Positions 1 to 7,968 of a stretch of 59,886 bases of DNA are shown in pieces. Both the position numbers and the translations under genes were made by a program. Under the pieces are notes generated by a model. The model was not told where the DNA came from, ran no database searches, and was given only the letters and a program-made list of their open reading frames with translations. The number at the start of each line of letters is the position of its first letter. Positions within the stretch are counted from its first letter, which is position 1. Source of the DNA: Candidatus Anaerostipes avistercoris (GTDB taxonomy: Bacteria; Bacillota; Clostridia; Lachnospirales; Lachnospiraceae); contig DWWD01000006.1 of assembly GCA_019119895.1 (NCBI GenBank), positions 1-59,886 on the forward strand, in the 5' to 3' direction.

Positions 1-482
1 TTTTTTCTAAAAACCTTCCTGAAAAATTCATCGGAATTTTCAAGGTTGTCTTATTGTTCAGTTGTCAATATGCGCGTTAGCAGTATTGCGTGCATAAAAA
101 AGCAATCTTACAGGCTGGAAAGTTCACTTTCCGAGCCGCAGGGATTGGTTTTTATATCCGCGGCTCTGCCGCGACCGAAGAAGCTTTGCTTCTGAGGTTT
201 CACGCAATCTCCTTACGTTTTTCTTTTCCTACTGTTTGAAACAGCTGTTATATTTTATCATCTCGAAGTTTCTTTGTCAAGAACTTTTTTCGAGGTTTTT
301 CATTGCTATCACAAGCAACTTTTATAATATACCATGTCGCCTCATTTTTGTCAAGACTTTTTTTGATTTTATGTTTCTCTAATCAATCTCTGTTAGCAGA
401 TAACATATCTATCAATTTGTCTTTTTCTTCTAATGAATCTGATGAATACTGACCGTTTATATCAGCGCTTTCATCAGCGACG
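1..482 (-). promoter_or_regulatory. Probable rRNA-operon leader (transcribed leftward, out of the window)
   Basis: This stretch of about 480 bases has no convincing gene. Read on minus it starts after three tandem promoters and holds short perfect hairpins: AGAAGC/GCTTCT (179-193), CGCGGC/GCCGCG (159-173) and GGAAAG/CTTTCC (117-132). A longer imperfect stem at about 16-48 resembles a 16S-flanking processing stalk. Repeated strong promoters plus an untranslated leader ending at the contig side is the usual picture upstream of 16S rRNA in Firmicutes. The rRNA gene itself is outside the window, so this is inference; a tRNA cluster or other highly expressed RNA is the alternative. Confidence 0.55.
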
Positions 483-517
483 TTGATTATAATATCACCC
501 TTTTCCTTCCATGTCAA
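252..517 (-). promoter_or_regulatory. Three tandem consensus sigma-A promoters
   Basis: Seen on minus: TTGACA (512-517) with TATTAT (489-494); TTGACA (349-354) with TATATT (326-331); TTGACA (275-280) with TAAAAT (252-257). All three have a perfect -35 hexamer and exactly 17 bp spacing. Stacked perfect promoters like this are typical of rRNA operons. They diverge from luxS. Confidence 0.7.
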
Positions 518-550
518 TCATTTTTTTCTTTTTTTTTCGTCATTTCTATG

Positions 551-580
551 TATAATAAAAAAGGGCAATTTTACCGCCCT
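551..580 (+). promoter_or_regulatory. luxS -10 element and small leader hairpin
   Basis: A TGTATAAT extended -10 (TATAAT at 551-556) lies about 50 bases before the luxS start, with no clear -35 in the T-rich run upstream. A short hairpin AGGGC/GCCCT at 562-580 would be at the 5' end of the transcript. Confidence 0.4.
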
Positions 581-608
581 AATTGTATATGAAAGGAATC
601 AGATTATT

Positions 609-1088
609 ATGGAAAAAATAGCAAGTTTTACAATTAATCATCTTACACTGCTGCCAGGAGTTTACGTTTCCAGAAAGGATTCTGTCGGCAGCGAAATCCT
701 GACAACCTTTGATCTGCGCATGACTGCTCCTAACCGTGAACCTGTTATGAATACCGCAGAGATGCATGCCATCGAACATCTTGCTGCTACTTTTTTAAGA
801 AATGACCCGGAATGGCAGGATAAAATTATTTATTTTGGTCCTATGGGATGCCGCACCGGGTTTTATCTTATTCTTACCGGCGATTATACTTCTTCTGATG
901 TTCTTCCTCTTATTATAAGTACTTACGAATTCATACGTGATTTTGAAGGGGATGTCCCTGGAGCTTCTGCCCGTGACTGCGGAAATTATCTTGATATGAA
1001 TCTTCCAATGGCAAAATATCTCGCAAAAAAATATTTGGAAAATACTTTATATTGCGCAGATGAGAGTAATTTGAATTATCCGGATTGA
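609..1088 (+). CDS. luxS: S-ribosylhomocysteine lyase LuxS
   Basis: LuxS cleaves S-ribosylhomocysteine to homocysteine and DPD, the precursor of autoinducer-2, in the activated methyl cycle; it is cytosolic. At 159 residues it has the family length. The metal-binding HxxEH is at H53/E56/H57, the catalytic Cys at C81 in a GCRTGFYL segment, and the third metal ligand at C124. The open frame extends upstream, but ATG at 609 is chosen because an AAAGGAA ribosome binding site precedes it and LuxS N-termini start here. It stands alone, without pfs or methionine genes, divergent from the putative rRNA promoters. Identity is certain; whether AI-2 is used as a signal is unknown. Confidence 0.97.
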   Translation: MEKIASFTINHLTLLPGVYVSRKDSVGSEILTTFDLRMTAPNREPVMNTAEMHAIEHLAATFLRNDPEWQDKIIYFGPMGCRTGFYLILTGDYTSSDVLPLIISTYEFIRDFEGDVPGASARDCGNYLDMNLPMAKYLAKKYLENTLYCADESNLNYPD

Positions 1089-1136
1089 TTTCGTTCATAA
1101 TATAAAGGTACCAATTATCAAAGGAGGCTTTATATT

Positions 1137-1337
1137 ATGAAAAATCAGAATCAGGTGTATCGTCAGGTAGCAGAAGAATGCAGCGAATACTGTCCATGCG
1201 GATGTGACCACTCCGTAAAGAACGTCAGTACAGGAGATGATTCCAAATCTCCAAGCTGCTTAAACTGCAAACATTTTTCTTCTTCCAGTCAGCACTGCAC
1301 ACTGGATTTATATGACCAGATCGTTACAAAACTTTAA
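1137..1337 (+). CDS. Small cysteine-rich protein, function unknown
   Basis: This 66-residue soluble protein has seven cysteines: C15, C19, C21 and C23 clustered with H25 after it, then C41, C44 and C54 with H46 and H53. The spacing suggests two metal-binding knuckles or a small iron-sulfur or zinc site. No family is recognised with certainty. A strong AAAGGAGG site precedes the ATG and a clean terminator follows, so it is probably expressed, perhaps by readthrough from luxS 48 bases upstream. Acidic and polar residues dominate the rest, with no signal peptide or membrane segment. Confidence 0.75.
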   Translation: MKNQNQVYRQVAEECSEYCPCGCDHSVKNVSTGDDSKSPSCLNCKHFSSSSQHCTLDLYDQIVTKL

Positions 1338-1341
1338 TTGT

Positions 1342-1368
1342 AAGGAGTCCGTGCGACTCCTTTTTTTT
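1342..1368 (+). terminator. Rho-independent terminator after the Cys-rich gene
   Basis: Stem AAGGAGTC (1342-1349) pairs with GACTCCTT (1355-1362) around a 5-base loop and runs into eight Ts. Confidence 0.9.
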
Positions 1369-1443
1369 ATTTCATAAAATATAACCGAACGCAAATCCTT
1401 CTCCCTCTTGCAGCAAAAAATAAAAATATTTTAAAAAATATAC

Positions 1444-1471
1444 TTGAAATATTTTTTGTTAAGACTAAGAT
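1444..1471 (+). promoter_or_regulatory. Candidate promoter of the permease operon
   Basis: TTGAAA (1444-1449) and TAAGAT (1466-1471) with 16 bp spacing, about 33 bases before the permease start. The -10 match is modest. Confidence 0.35.
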
Positions 1472-1503
1472 AATTATGACAAACGATTTAGGAGGATAGA
1501 ACA

Positions 1504-2772
1504 ATGTCACTTCAACAAATTATTGCTATCGTAATTTTCCTCGGCACGGTCTCCGCGATCATCTCAGGAAAAATCCATAATACGGTAGCTGCAATTACTG
1601 GTGCAGTATTACTTGTTTTAACCCGGATCCTTACCATTGAGGATTGTGTGAAAGCTGTCGATGTTGACACAATCTGTATTCTTGTCGGCATGATGCTTAC
1701 TGTAGCAGTCATAAAAAACTCGGGAATCTTTGAGTACATAGCAATTAAAGCCGCAAAGCTGGCAAAAGGCCGTCCATGGCCGATTATGGTAACTTTTATT
1801 ATCATAACCGCTCTGCTTTCCGGAATGCTGGACAATGTAACAACTGTACTTCTTGTCGGTCCAATGACACTTGCGATCACAAATATTCTCAGAGTCGATC
1901 CTGTCCCGTATATTATTTCCCAGATTATGGCATCTAATATCGGCGGTACGGCTACCCTGATCGGCGACCCGCCAAACATCATGATCGGAAGCGCCGCAAA
2001 TCTCGGATTTGTAGATTTTATCTTAAACACCGGATTCGCTGTTATTTTCGTTGTGACTGCCATACTGATCTGCTTCTATTTTATATACGGCAAAAAACTT
2101 TTCGTTGCAGATGAGGCCATCGAAAAGATTATGAATCTGGATGAAAAGAAAGCCATCAAAGATAAACGGCTTATGCATGAGAGCATTATCGTTATTGTAA
2201 TTGTCGCCGCATGCTTTGTTTTACATGATCAGCTGGGCGTTGAATCCGCAACGATTGCAATCGCAGCCGCATGCGTCATGCTTTTGATCGGAAAACAGGA
2301 TCCGGAGGAAATCATACTGAGTGTGGAATGGCCGACCATCCTCTTCTTCATCGGACTTTTTATTGTCGTCGGCGGTATGAAGAAAGTCGGCATCATCACT
2401 ATGCTGGCAAATGGATTGATCGCTGTTACCGGAGGAAACGTTATTCTTACCATGATTATTATTTTATGGGTATCTGCAATCGTGTCTTCCTTCCTCGACA
2501 ATATTCCATTTGTGGCAACCCTGATTCCACTGATATTGTCCATGCAGTCTCACGGAATGGATGTTGCTCCAATCTGGTGGGCATTATCCCTGGGCGCATG
2601 TCTTGGAGGAAACGGTACATTGATCGGTGCTTCAGCCAACGTGGTGTTATCCGGCATCAGCAAAAACAACGGACATCCTATCACCTTCGGGCAGTATTTC
2701 AAAATTGGTTTTCCGATGATGCTTCTTTCCATCGTAGTGTGTACTGTATTTTTATTGATTCGTTTTGCATAA
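1504..2772 (+). CDS. SLC13/ArsB-NhaD superfamily permease
   Basis: A 422-residue membrane protein with about ten hydrophobic helices, of the ion-transporter superfamily that includes ArsB, NhaD and SLC13 carboxylate carriers. The two inverted halves each carry the family motif: GGTATLIGDPPN at about residues 147-158 and GGNGTLIGASAN at about 368-379. These hairpins form the substrate site. Substrate cannot be read from sequence; sodium/proton exchange, dicarboxylate or anion transport are all possible. An AGGAGG site precedes ATG 1504. The next gene follows after 33 bases and is probably co-transcribed. Confidence 0.85.
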   Translation: MSLQQIIAIVIFLGTVSAIISGKIHNTVAAITGAVLLVLTRILTIEDCVKAVDVDTICILVGMMLTVAVIKNSGIFEYIAIKAAKLAKGRPWPIMVTFIIITALLSGMLDNVTTVLLVGPMTLAITNILRVDPVPYIISQIMASNIGGTATLIGDPPNIMIGSAANLGFVDFILNTGFAVIFVVTAILICFYFIYGKKLFVADEAIEKIMNLDEKKAIKDKRLMHESIIVIVIVAACFVLHDQLGVESATIAIAAACVMLLIGKQDPEEIILSVEWPTILFFIGLFIVVGGMKKVGIITMLANGLIAVTGGNVILTMIIILWVSAIVSSFLDNIPFVATLIPLILSMQSHGMDVAPIWWALSLGACLGGNGTLIGASANVVLSGISKNNGHPITFGQYFKIGFPMMLLSIVVCTVFLLIRFA

Positions 2773-2805
2773 CAAGATAAAATGAAAAGAAAGGAGATTG
2801 ATCTT

Positions 2806-3282
2806 ATGAATCAAAACACAGTAACCGGAGACTATATCAATATCAACCTGCGGCAGCTGGGCGCCACATCGATCAAAGAATTCAACAGCGTCATGCATAT
2901 CGTTGAATTTGATCTTGGAGAAGGACTGATCGTTTCTTATGTATTTAATATTACCCGGCATAATAAATATTTCCTTCAGAGAATCCAGCCCTATGCCATG
3001 ATCCATGGAAAGTTTGCCAGTGATCAGGAAATTATTGATTTTATCACTGAGGATCTGTCTCGTTTCAGAAATGCGAAGAACAGTCACAACTTTGACACCT
3101 TCCTTTTAATTTCTCACCTCGGGCACCATGTAACGGAAAACATTGAAAAACTGTTTCTGAATTATAATGTAGATTCACAGCAGCTCGAAAATATTCAGGA
3201 TGAGCTGGAAGATTCTCTCCGTCACATTCTTGATCTCTTTGAAGATTCTCAGAAGATTGAATTAGAACACACGGAAAAATAA
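2806..3282 (+). CDS. Conserved-looking protein of unknown function (158 aa)
   Basis: I do not recognise the family. The protein is soluble, has no signal peptide or transmembrane segment, starts with a beta-rich half (residues about 10-60) and ends with acidic helical segments (about 85-155) rich in Asp, Glu and Leu. The open frame allows an earlier ATG at 2782, but an AAAGGAG site at 2790-2796 lies nine bases before ATG 2806, which decides the start. It follows the permease closely and ends at a strong shared terminator, so the two form an operon; a link to the permease is only inferred. Confidence 0.7.
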   Translation: MNQNTVTGDYININLRQLGATSIKEFNSVMHIVEFDLGEGLIVSYVFNITRHNKYFLQRIQPYAMIHGKFASDQEIIDFITEDLSRFRNAKNSHNFDTFLLISHLGHHVTENIEKLFLNYNVDSQQLENIQDELEDSLRHILDLFEDSQKIELEHTEK

Positions 3283-3283
3283 C

Positions 3284-3330
3284 AAAAATATCCCATAAAT
3301 GACGCTGTCTGTCATTTATGGGATATTTTT
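3284..3330. terminator. Bidirectional terminator
   Basis: A 20-bp perfect stem (3284-3303 with 3311-3330), AAAAATATCCC... paired with ...GGGATATTTTT, around a 7-base loop. A/T runs on both sides let it end both the rightward unknown gene and the leftward khpA operon. Confidence 0.92.
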
Positions 3331-3557
3331 TACTGAATGTCTACGACAATCTTCTTGTCACCTTTGTCAACCGAAGCCTTTACGACAGTACGGATTGCTT
3401 TCGCAATGCGTCCCTGCTTGCCGATGACTTTGCCCATATCGCCTTCTGCGACATGCAGCTCGAGAATTACCGCATCTGCAGTTTCTTTCTCTGTCACGGT
3501 TACTTTATCCGGCTGATCAACGAGGGCTTTTGCAATCACTTCTAATAAATGTTTCAT
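3330..3557 (-). CDS. khpA: KH-domain RNA-binding protein KhpA (YlqC)
   Basis: A 75-residue single KH domain with the RNA-contacting GxxG loop at residues 45-48 (IGKQGR). KhpA pairs with KhpB in Firmicutes and binds many RNAs; it is linked to cell division and sRNA function. It sits 13 bases after rpsP, the conserved position for this family. An AGGAGG site precedes the ATG. The stop lies in the shared terminator stem. Confidence 0.93.
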   Translation of the reverse strand: MKHLLEVIAKALVDQPDKVTVTEKETADAVILELHVAEGDMGKVIGKQGRIAKAIRTVVKASVDKGDKKIVVDIQ

Positions 3558-3570
3558 GCGCGCCTCCTAA

Positions 3571-3816
3571 CTATTTTTCGATTCCTGCAGCTTTCAGCAG
3601 TTTGGCTACTGTCTCAGTTGGCTGAGCGCCTGTAGATAACCATTTTTTTGCTGCTTCTTCATCGAATTTGATTACGCTTGGATCCTGATTAGGATCGTAA
3701 GTACCGATTTCTTCGATGAATTTTCCATCTCTAGGAGATCTTGAATCTGCAACAACAACTCTATAAAAAGGAGCTTTTTTCTGTCCCATTCTCTTTAATC
3801 TCATCTTTACTGCCAT
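3571..3816 (-). CDS. rpsP: 30S ribosomal protein S16
   Basis: An 81-residue S16: N-terminal [12 protein letters not shown] followed by the family core with [14 protein letters not shown] and the IGTYDP motif. S16 assembles early in the 30S subunit. A frame start 15 bases upstream exists, but GGAGGTG five bases before the ATG at 3816 and the normal S16 N-terminus fix the start. It lies between ffh and khpA in the standard Firmicutes order. Confidence 0.97.
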   Translation of the reverse strand: MAVKMRLKRMGQKKAPFYRVVVADSRSPRDGKFIEEIGTYDPNQDPSVIKFDEEAAKKWLSTGAQPTETVAKLLKAAGIEK

Positions 3817-3860
3817 TTGTTTCACCTCCATTAATAAATATTAGCATTATATATTAAGGC

Positions 3861-5201
3861 TTAAAAAGGTAATCGGAAACCACCTTTTTTACCACCTCTG
3901 CCGCCTAACATACCAGACATCTGTTTCATCATCTGTTTCTGGTTCTGTACCTGCTTGCACAGACGGTTGACTTCTGCGATCGGAACTCCCGCCCCTGCTG
4001 CGATTCTTCTCTTTCTGGAACCATTTATGATCTTCGGATTTGCTCTTTCTTCCTTTGTCATGGAATAAATGATCGCTGCCGTCTTATCCATCATGCTGTC
4101 ATCAATATCGATTCCCTGTAGTTTATTTCCCATTCCCGGAATCATGGATAATAAACTGGACAACCCGCCCATTTTCTTCATCTGATCCATCTGATCCAGA
4201 AAATCATTGAAATCAAAAGATGCTTTCTTCATCTTTTCGGTCATCTTAATGGCCTGTTCCTCATCAATCGCTGATTCTGCTTTTTCGATCAGAGAAAGCA
4301 CATCACCCATTCCAAGGATACGGCTCGTCATACGGTCCGGATAGAACTGCTGAAGATCTTCCAGCTTCTCACCCATACCGACATATAAGATCGGTTTTCC
4401 TGTAACGGCGCGAATAGAAAGAGCGGCTCCGCCTCTCGTATCGCCATCCAGCTTGGTTACGATGATTCCATCGATTTCTACTTTTTCGTTGAATTCTTTC
4501 GCAACATTGACTGCGTCCTGTCCTGTCATAGCATCGACAACAAGAACGGTCTGATATACATCAACATTCTGTTTGATCGCCACCAGCTCACCCATCATAT
4601 TTTCATCAATATGAAGACGTCCCGCCGTATCCAGGATCACTATGTTATTGCGGTTTTTCTGGGCATGTTCCACTGCCGCTTTCGCAATATCCACAGGGCT
4701 CTGTTTGTCTCCCATTGTGAACACCGGTACTCCTACTTTCTCACCGTTCACCTGGAGCTGTTTGATTGCCGCAGGACGATAAACATCACAGGCAACCAGA
4801 AGAGGACGTTTCCCCTTTTTCTTGTACTGTCCGGCAAGTTTCGCACATGTCGTCGTTTTTCCGGCACCCTGCAGACCCGCCATCATGATGATCGTAATCT
4901 CATTTCCCGGCCGCAGCGCAATCTCTGTCATCGTGGAACCCATCAGAGATTCCATTTCTTCTTTTACAATCTTAATTACCATCTGTCCTGGATTCAGACC
5001 GTTCAGAACATCCTGTCCAACGGCTCTCTCCTGCACAGATTTCACAAAGGATTTTACGACTTTAAAGTTAACGTCGGCTTCCAATAAAGCTCTTTTTACT
5101 TCTTTCATTGCCGCCTTGACATCAGCTTCTGTCAGACGTCCTTTACTTCTCAAATTTTTAAATACATTTTGAAGTTTTTCGGATAAACTCTCAAATGCCA
5201 T
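3861..5201 (-). CDS. ffh: Signal recognition particle protein Ffh (SRP54)
   Basis: GTPase of the signal recognition particle; with SRP RNA it targets nascent membrane and secreted proteins to FtsY. At 446 residues it is normal length: N domain (1-90), G domain with P-loop GLQGAGKTTT (109-118), DTAGRL and TKLDGD motifs, then a methionine-rich M domain with MIPGMG and a Gly/Lys tail. GAGGTG precedes the ATG. It follows ylxM by 13 bases and is driven by the ylxM promoter. Confidence 0.98.
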   Translation of the reverse strand: MAFESLSEKLQNVFKNLRSKGRLTEADVKAAMKEVKRALLEADVNFKVVKSFVKSVQERAVGQDVLNGLNPGQMVIKIVKEEMESLMGSTMTEIALRPGNEITIIMMAGLQGAGKTTTCAKLAGQYKKKGKRPLLVACDVYRPAAIKQLQVNGEKVGVPVFTMGDKQSPVDIAKAAVEHAQKNRNNIVILDTAGRLHIDENMMGELVAIKQNVDVYQTVLVVDAMTGQDAVNVAKEFNEKVEIDGIIVTKLDGDTRGGAALSIRAVTGKPILYVGMGEKLEDLQQFYPDRMTSRILGMGDVLSLIEKAESAIDEEQAIKMTEKMKKASFDFNDFLDQMDQMKKMGGLSSLLSMIPGMGNKLQGIDIDDSMMDKTAAIIYSMTKEERANPKIINGSRKRRIAAGAGVPIAEVNRLCKQVQNQKQMMKQMSGMLGGRGGKKGGFRLPF

Positions 5202-5214
5202 GGTATCACCTCAT

Positions 5215-5568
5215 TTATAAATCTTCCAAAATCTGATTGGAAACACATTCAATCTGTCTGATATCATCCTTCATCTGTTCTTTGTCCTCATGAAGAATTC
5301 TTTGTGATAAAGTATGAATCTCCTTCACCTTCTCCTTGGTCTTTAAAAACTTCCGGACCAGCTGCAGTCGATCCTCATAGCCTTCAAGAATTTTATTGCA
5401 TCGGCGGATCATATCATAAGCTGCCTGTCTGGTAATTCCATAGTCTGCCGCAATCTCACTGGGAGTCATATCATTCAGAATATGTTCCCCGTAAATCTCT
5501 TTCTGATGATCCGTCAACAATTCTCCATAAAAATCGTACAATAAATTCTGTTCGACGATTCGCTCCAT
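5215..5568 (-). CDS. ylxM: YlxM, UPF0122 helix-turn-helix SRP-associated protein
   Basis: A 117-residue DNA/RNA-binding-like protein with a sigma-70 region 4-type helix-turn-helix (about residues 20-60, SEIAADYGITRQAAYDMI), followed by a charged helical tail. YlxM is almost always directly upstream of ffh and modulates the SRP GTPase in streptococci. Here it is the first gene of the ylxM-ffh-rpsP-khpA operon. Confidence 0.93.
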   Translation of the reverse strand: MERIVEQNLLYDFYGELLTDHQKEIYGEHILNDMTPSEIAADYGITRQAAYDMIRRCNKILEGYEDRLQLVRKFLKTKEKVKEIHTLSQRILHEDKEQMKDDIRQIECVSNQILEDL

Positions 5569-5607
5569 TGAATCCTCCTGTAAAGCATTTTTCCTTTACC
5601 ACGTGTT

Positions 5608-5636
5608 AGTTTACCGAATCACATTCTCTTTGTCAA
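5608..5636 (-). promoter_or_regulatory. Promoter of ylxM-ffh-rpsP-khpA
   Basis: TTGACA (5631-5636) and TAAACT (5608-5613) with 17 bp spacing, about 40 bases before ylxM. Confidence 0.8.
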
Positions 5637-5688
5637 GTATTTTTCCCTGCACAATTCCATTTTTCTTTAAATTCCTGTAGATTTTCTC

Positions 5689-5716
5689 TTGCAAAAGTCT
5701 CATTTTTCTGTAAAAT
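5689..5716 (+). promoter_or_regulatory. Promoter of the ABC-F gene
   Basis: TTGCAA (5689-5694) and TAAAAT (5711-5716), 16 bp apart, 52 bases before the start codon and divergent from the ylxM promoter. Confidence 0.6.
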
Positions 5717-5768
5717 GAAGAAGTGTGTCACTATAAATTACTTATTCATATAGAGAGGTTTCTTACGT

Positions 5769-7394
5769 ATGATACAAGCAAATAATGTAACTCTGCGTTT
5801 AGGTAAGCGTGCCCTATTTGAAGATGTTAATATCAAATTCACAGAAGGCAACTGCTACGGACTGATCGGCGCCAACGGTGCCGGAAAATCTACTTTTCTG
5901 AAAATTCTTTCCGGAGAGATCGAGCCTTCCAAAGGTGATGTCTCTATCACACCAGGGCAGCGCCTTTCCGTATTAAAACAGGATCACTATCAGTACGATG
6001 ATTATCTCGTGCTGGATACTGTCATGATGGGCAATCAGCGCCTTTATGAAATCATGCAGGAAAAAAATGAAATTTACGCCAAAGAAGACTTTACAGATGA
6101 AGACGGCATCCGCGCCAGCGAACTGGAAGCGGAATTTGCAGATATGAACGGATGGGAAGCAGAATCTGACGCCGCAACCTTATTAAATGGTCTTGGAATT
6201 TCCAATGAATTACATTATATGAAAATGGCAGATCTGAATGGCTCCCAGAAAGTCAAAGTCCTGCTGGCTCAGGCCTTATTTGGAAATCCGGACATTCTGC
6301 TCCTGGATGAGCCGACCAACCACCTGGATCTGGACGCCATCTACTGGCTGGAAGAATTTCTGATCAACTTTGACAATACCGTCATTGTTGTGTCCCATGA
6401 CCGTTACTTCCTGAATAAAGTCTGTACACATATTGCGGATATTGATTACGCCAGGATTCAGCTGTTTTCCGGAAACTATGATTTCTGGTATGAGTCCAGC
6501 CAGCTTCTGACCCGTCAGATGAAAGAATCAAATAAAAAGAAAGAAGAAAAAATCAAAGAACTGCAGGATTTTATTGCCCGCTTCAGCGCCAATGCTTCCA
6601 AATCCAGACAGGCAACTTCCAGAAAGAAAGCCCTAGATAAGATACAATTGGATGAGCTGAAACCATCCAGCAGAAAATATCCTTATATTAATTTTAAACC
6701 GAATCGTGAAATCGGAAATGACGCCCTCTTAGTAGAGCATCTTTCCAAAACCATCGACGGCGTAAAAGTTCTCGATGATATTTCTTTCTTGATGAAGCCT
6801 TCAGACAAAATTGCTTTTGTGGGTCCGAACACACAGGCAATAACTACTTTATTCCGTATTCTTGCAGGCGAAATCGAGCCGGATGAAGGAACTTACAAAT
6901 GGGGTGTTACAACAACCCAGTCCTATTTTCCAAAAGATAATACGAAAGACTTCAGTGGGGACGAGACGATCGTAGAATGGCTGACCCAGTATTCAGAAGA
7001 TAAGGATGCCACCTTTGTCCGCGGATTCCTCGGACGCATGCTGTTTTCCGGAGAAGATGCTCTGAAGAAAGTCAGCGTTCTGTCCGGAGGGGAGAAAGTG
7101 CGCTGTATGCTGTCAAAATTAATGATCAGCGGAGCGAATGTTCTGATTCTGGATGAACCAACCAACCATCTGGATATGGAATCCATTACCGCGCTCAACG
7201 AGGCACTGAAATCTTTCAGCGGCGCTATGCTGTTTACTTCACAGGATCATCAGTTTGTGCAGACGACAGCAAACCGTATCATGGAAATTACCGATCACGG
7301 ACTGATCGACAAAGAATGCACTTACGACGAATACCTGGAGAATAACGCAGAGGCGAGAAAACGTCAGATTGTAGAAATTCCAGAAGATAATTAA
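5769..7394 (+). CDS. ABC-F ATPase, YbiT/YkpA type, with a degenerate second Walker A
   Basis: A 541-residue soluble ABC-F protein with two ATPase domains and no membrane segments; these act on the ribosome. NBD1 has an intact P-loop GANGAGKST (34-42), the unusual signature LNGSQ (about 157) seen in YbiT-type proteins, DEPTNHLD and SHDR. A charged interdomain linker (about 245-300) follows. NBD2 has a good LSGGE signature (about 437) and DEPTNHLD, but its Walker A reads GPNTQAITTLF (about 352-362): the catalytic Lys is Ile and the glycines are lost. So site 2 probably cannot bind ATP normally. A housekeeping role is more likely than drug resistance. Confidence 0.88.
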   Translation: MIQANNVTLRLGKRALFEDVNIKFTEGNCYGLIGANGAGKSTFLKILSGEIEPSKGDVSITPGQRLSVLKQDHYQYDDYLVLDTVMMGNQRLYEIMQEKNEIYAKEDFTDEDGIRASELEAEFADMNGWEAESDAATLLNGLGISNELHYMKMADLNGSQKVKVLLAQALFGNPDILLLDEPTNHLDLDAIYWLEEFLINFDNTVIVVSHDRYFLNKVCTHIADIDYARIQLFSGNYDFWYESSQLLTRQMKESNKKKEEKIKELQDFIARFSANASKSRQATSRKKALDKIQLDELKPSSRKYPYINFKPNREIGNDALLVEHLSKTIDGVKVLDDISFLMKPSDKIAFVGPNTQAITTLFRILAGEIEPDEGTYKWGVTTTQSYFPKDNTKDFSGDETIVEWLTQYSEDKDATFVRGFLGRMLFSGEDALKKVSVLSGGEKVRCMLSKLMISGANVLILDEPTNHLDMESITALNEALKSFSGAMLFTSQDHQFVQTTANRIMEITDHGLIDKECTYDEYLENNAEARKRQIVEIPEDN

Positions 7395-7398
7395 ACTT

Positions 7399-7842
7399 TT
7401 ACAGGAGACCGGAAACCATAGCTCCGGCGCATAAAAATGTGCCGAACGCAATGTGTTCTCCGGCTCCTTTTCTTTTCCGCATCATAAGGACAGTTCCGTA
7501 AATTCCACTTAGAAAAACGGCCAGAGCAAAGGATATAATCATCTTTTCCCATCCCAGAAAGATACCGCATACTCCTGTCAATTTTATATCACCTCCTCCG
7601 ATCATCTCCGGCGCTGCTCTTGAAATAAGATACAGCGGAAAACTTATGACCAGCATTCCGGCTGCCATGTCTGCCGCAGACATTTCCGGGCGCAGAATTC
7701 CGTTCACGATTCCAGCCAGCAAAAGATAAATCTGTAATCTATCCGGTATTGTCATGGTTTTCCAGTCCTGTCGTCCCACAAGGAACAATCCTGCATACCA
7801 AAAGAAAACACAGCATGTTTCTGCCGCATTCACTGTCTGCAT
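7399..7842 (-). CDS. Prepilin peptidase, A24 family (short form)
   Basis: A 147-residue membrane protein with about four to five helices. The two aspartates of the type IV prepilin peptidase family are present: D26 in QDWKTMTIPD and D85 in GGGDIKL. It lacks the N-terminal methylase domain of PilD, as in TadV/FlaK-like short forms. No pilin, Tad or secretion genes are nearby, so its substrates are elsewhere in the genome. It converges with the ABC-F gene, four bases apart. GAGGGGGTG precedes the ATG. Confidence 0.85.
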   Translation of the reverse strand: MQTVNAAETCCVFFWYAGLFLVGRQDWKTMTIPDRLQIYLLLAGIVNGILRPEMSAADMAAGMLVISFPLYLISRAAPEMIGGGDIKLTGVCGIFLGWEKMIISFALAVFLSGIYGTVLMMRKRKGAGEHIAFGTFLCAGAMVSGLL

Positions 7843-7924
7843 TTTCTCACCCCCTCTTTTGGGAAATCTGATATATTAAGATCTGATGTTGGAAATGATG
7901 CTTTTCATGATCTGAAAAAAGAAA

Positions 7925-7954
7925 GGCCAGAAACAAGATTTCCTGTCTCTGACC
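7925..7954 (-). terminator. Terminator of the phospholipase C-like gene
   Basis: On minus, GGTCAGAGAC (7945-7954) pairs with GTTTCTGGCC (7925-7934) and is followed by TTTCTTTTTT. Confidence 0.8.
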
Positions 7955-7968
7955 GAAGAACTTTCTGT

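Noticed and set aside
366-517. Short minus-strand frame with protein-like sense ending in LIDMLSANRD
   Set aside because: It could only start at a TTG that is the -35 of a promoter, has no ribosome binding site, and lies within the untranslated leader.
1512-2063. Long antisense ORF opposite the permease
   Set aside because: Mirror-frame shadow of a hydrophobic coding region; no ribosome binding site or family match.
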